Source of the DNA: Singulisphaera sp.
GTDB lineage: Bacteria; Planctomycetota; Planctomycetia; Isosphaerales; Isosphaeraceae
Length of the DNA: 35,229 nt
Assembly: GCA_027451445.1 (NCBI GenBank)
Contig: DAIDJG010000223.1
Coordinates: 1 to 35,229, forward strand
Direction of reading: 5' to 3'
Shown here piece after piece: positions 35,105 to 35,229 of this stretch (the stretch's first letter is position 1; each line of letters starts with the position of its first letter). The translations under genes and the position numbers were made by a program. The notes under the pieces were generated by a model. The model made no database searches and was not told the origin of the DNA. It was given only the letters and a program-made list of their open reading frames with translations.

Positions 35105-35137
35105 AGTTCATTTTGTTTCGGAGAAACAAAATGAACT
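35105..35137. terminator. Perfect 15-bp hairpin after the M56 gene
   Basis: AGTTCATTTTGTTTC (35105-35119) pairs exactly with 35123-35137 around GGA. It starts 4 bases after the stop codon. No T-run follows on the plus strand; the minus side reads CTAATTTTT a few bases on. The C-GGA-G loop is the same as in the palindrome at 33282-33298. Confidence 0.6.
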
Positions 35138-35229
35138 ACTCTGAAAATCGTGTGATATGTGCCGATTATATGGGCACACCACCCCCTACCCCCGCCATGG
35201 GGCGAGGATTCAACGGTTCAACGCGGCGG

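Overview
The window looks like chromosomal DNA of a planctomycete, most likely of the Isosphaeraceae/Gemmataceae type. The evidence is high-GC coding sequence carrying families typical of that phylum: a Tat-dependent DUF1501 protein, a Tat-dependent Gfo/Idh/MocA oxidoreductase, a membrane-anchored squalene-cyclase-like toroid protein, a membrane Ser/Thr kinase, two FHA-GAF-SpoIIE phosphatases and a BlaI/M56 pair. No rRNA, tRNA or CRISPR array was seen. The species is inferred, not read.

Left part, 1-7.4 kb, is accessory DNA. It opens with the 3' part of a group II intron (5'-truncated maturase plus RNA domains V and VI). Next come a SUFU-domain lipoprotein-like gene and a divergent SUKH (SMI1/KNR4) gene, both immunity-type folds, and a VapBC-like toxin-antitoxin pair. 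Then follows a strikingly lower-GC integrated element (about 4286-7354). It carries a tyrosine integrase, an excisionase-like HTH protein and a Cys-rich Rep-like protein, all on the minus strand. Its left end is full of iteron-like repeats and perfect hairpins, and a 20-bp imperfect direct repeat is a candidate attL/attR pair. This element is the least familiar thing in the window.

Middle part, 7.8-31.3 kb, is ordinary dense chromosome. In order: PP2C phosphatase and trans-sulfuration-type PLP enzyme (minus); M16 peptidase; toroid membrane protein, Ser/Thr kinase and FHA-GAF-SpoIIE phosphatase (plus, probably functionally linked); a small unknown gene; secreted M20 amidohydrolase; heparan-alpha-glucosaminide N-acetyltransferase-like membrane protein; DUF1501 protein; then on the minus strand Gfo/Idh/MocA oxidoreductase, a second FHA-GAF-SpoIIE protein, an alpha/beta hydrolase and a 2,4-dienoyl-CoA-reductase-like SDR; and a divergent PfkB kinase. 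The PP2C enzyme, the kinase and the two FHA phosphatases make the window rich in Ser/Thr phospho-signalling.

Right part, 31.3-35.2 kb, holds about 2.3 kb without a credible gene but packed with palindromes, including two diverged copies of one hairpin with a compensatory stem change, an inverted pair of hairpin units, and a perfect 30-bp-arm palindrome. It ends with a BlaI-type repressor and an M56 metalloprotease overlapping by ATGA, preceded by a promoter whose -10 lies in a dyad and followed by a perfect hairpin.
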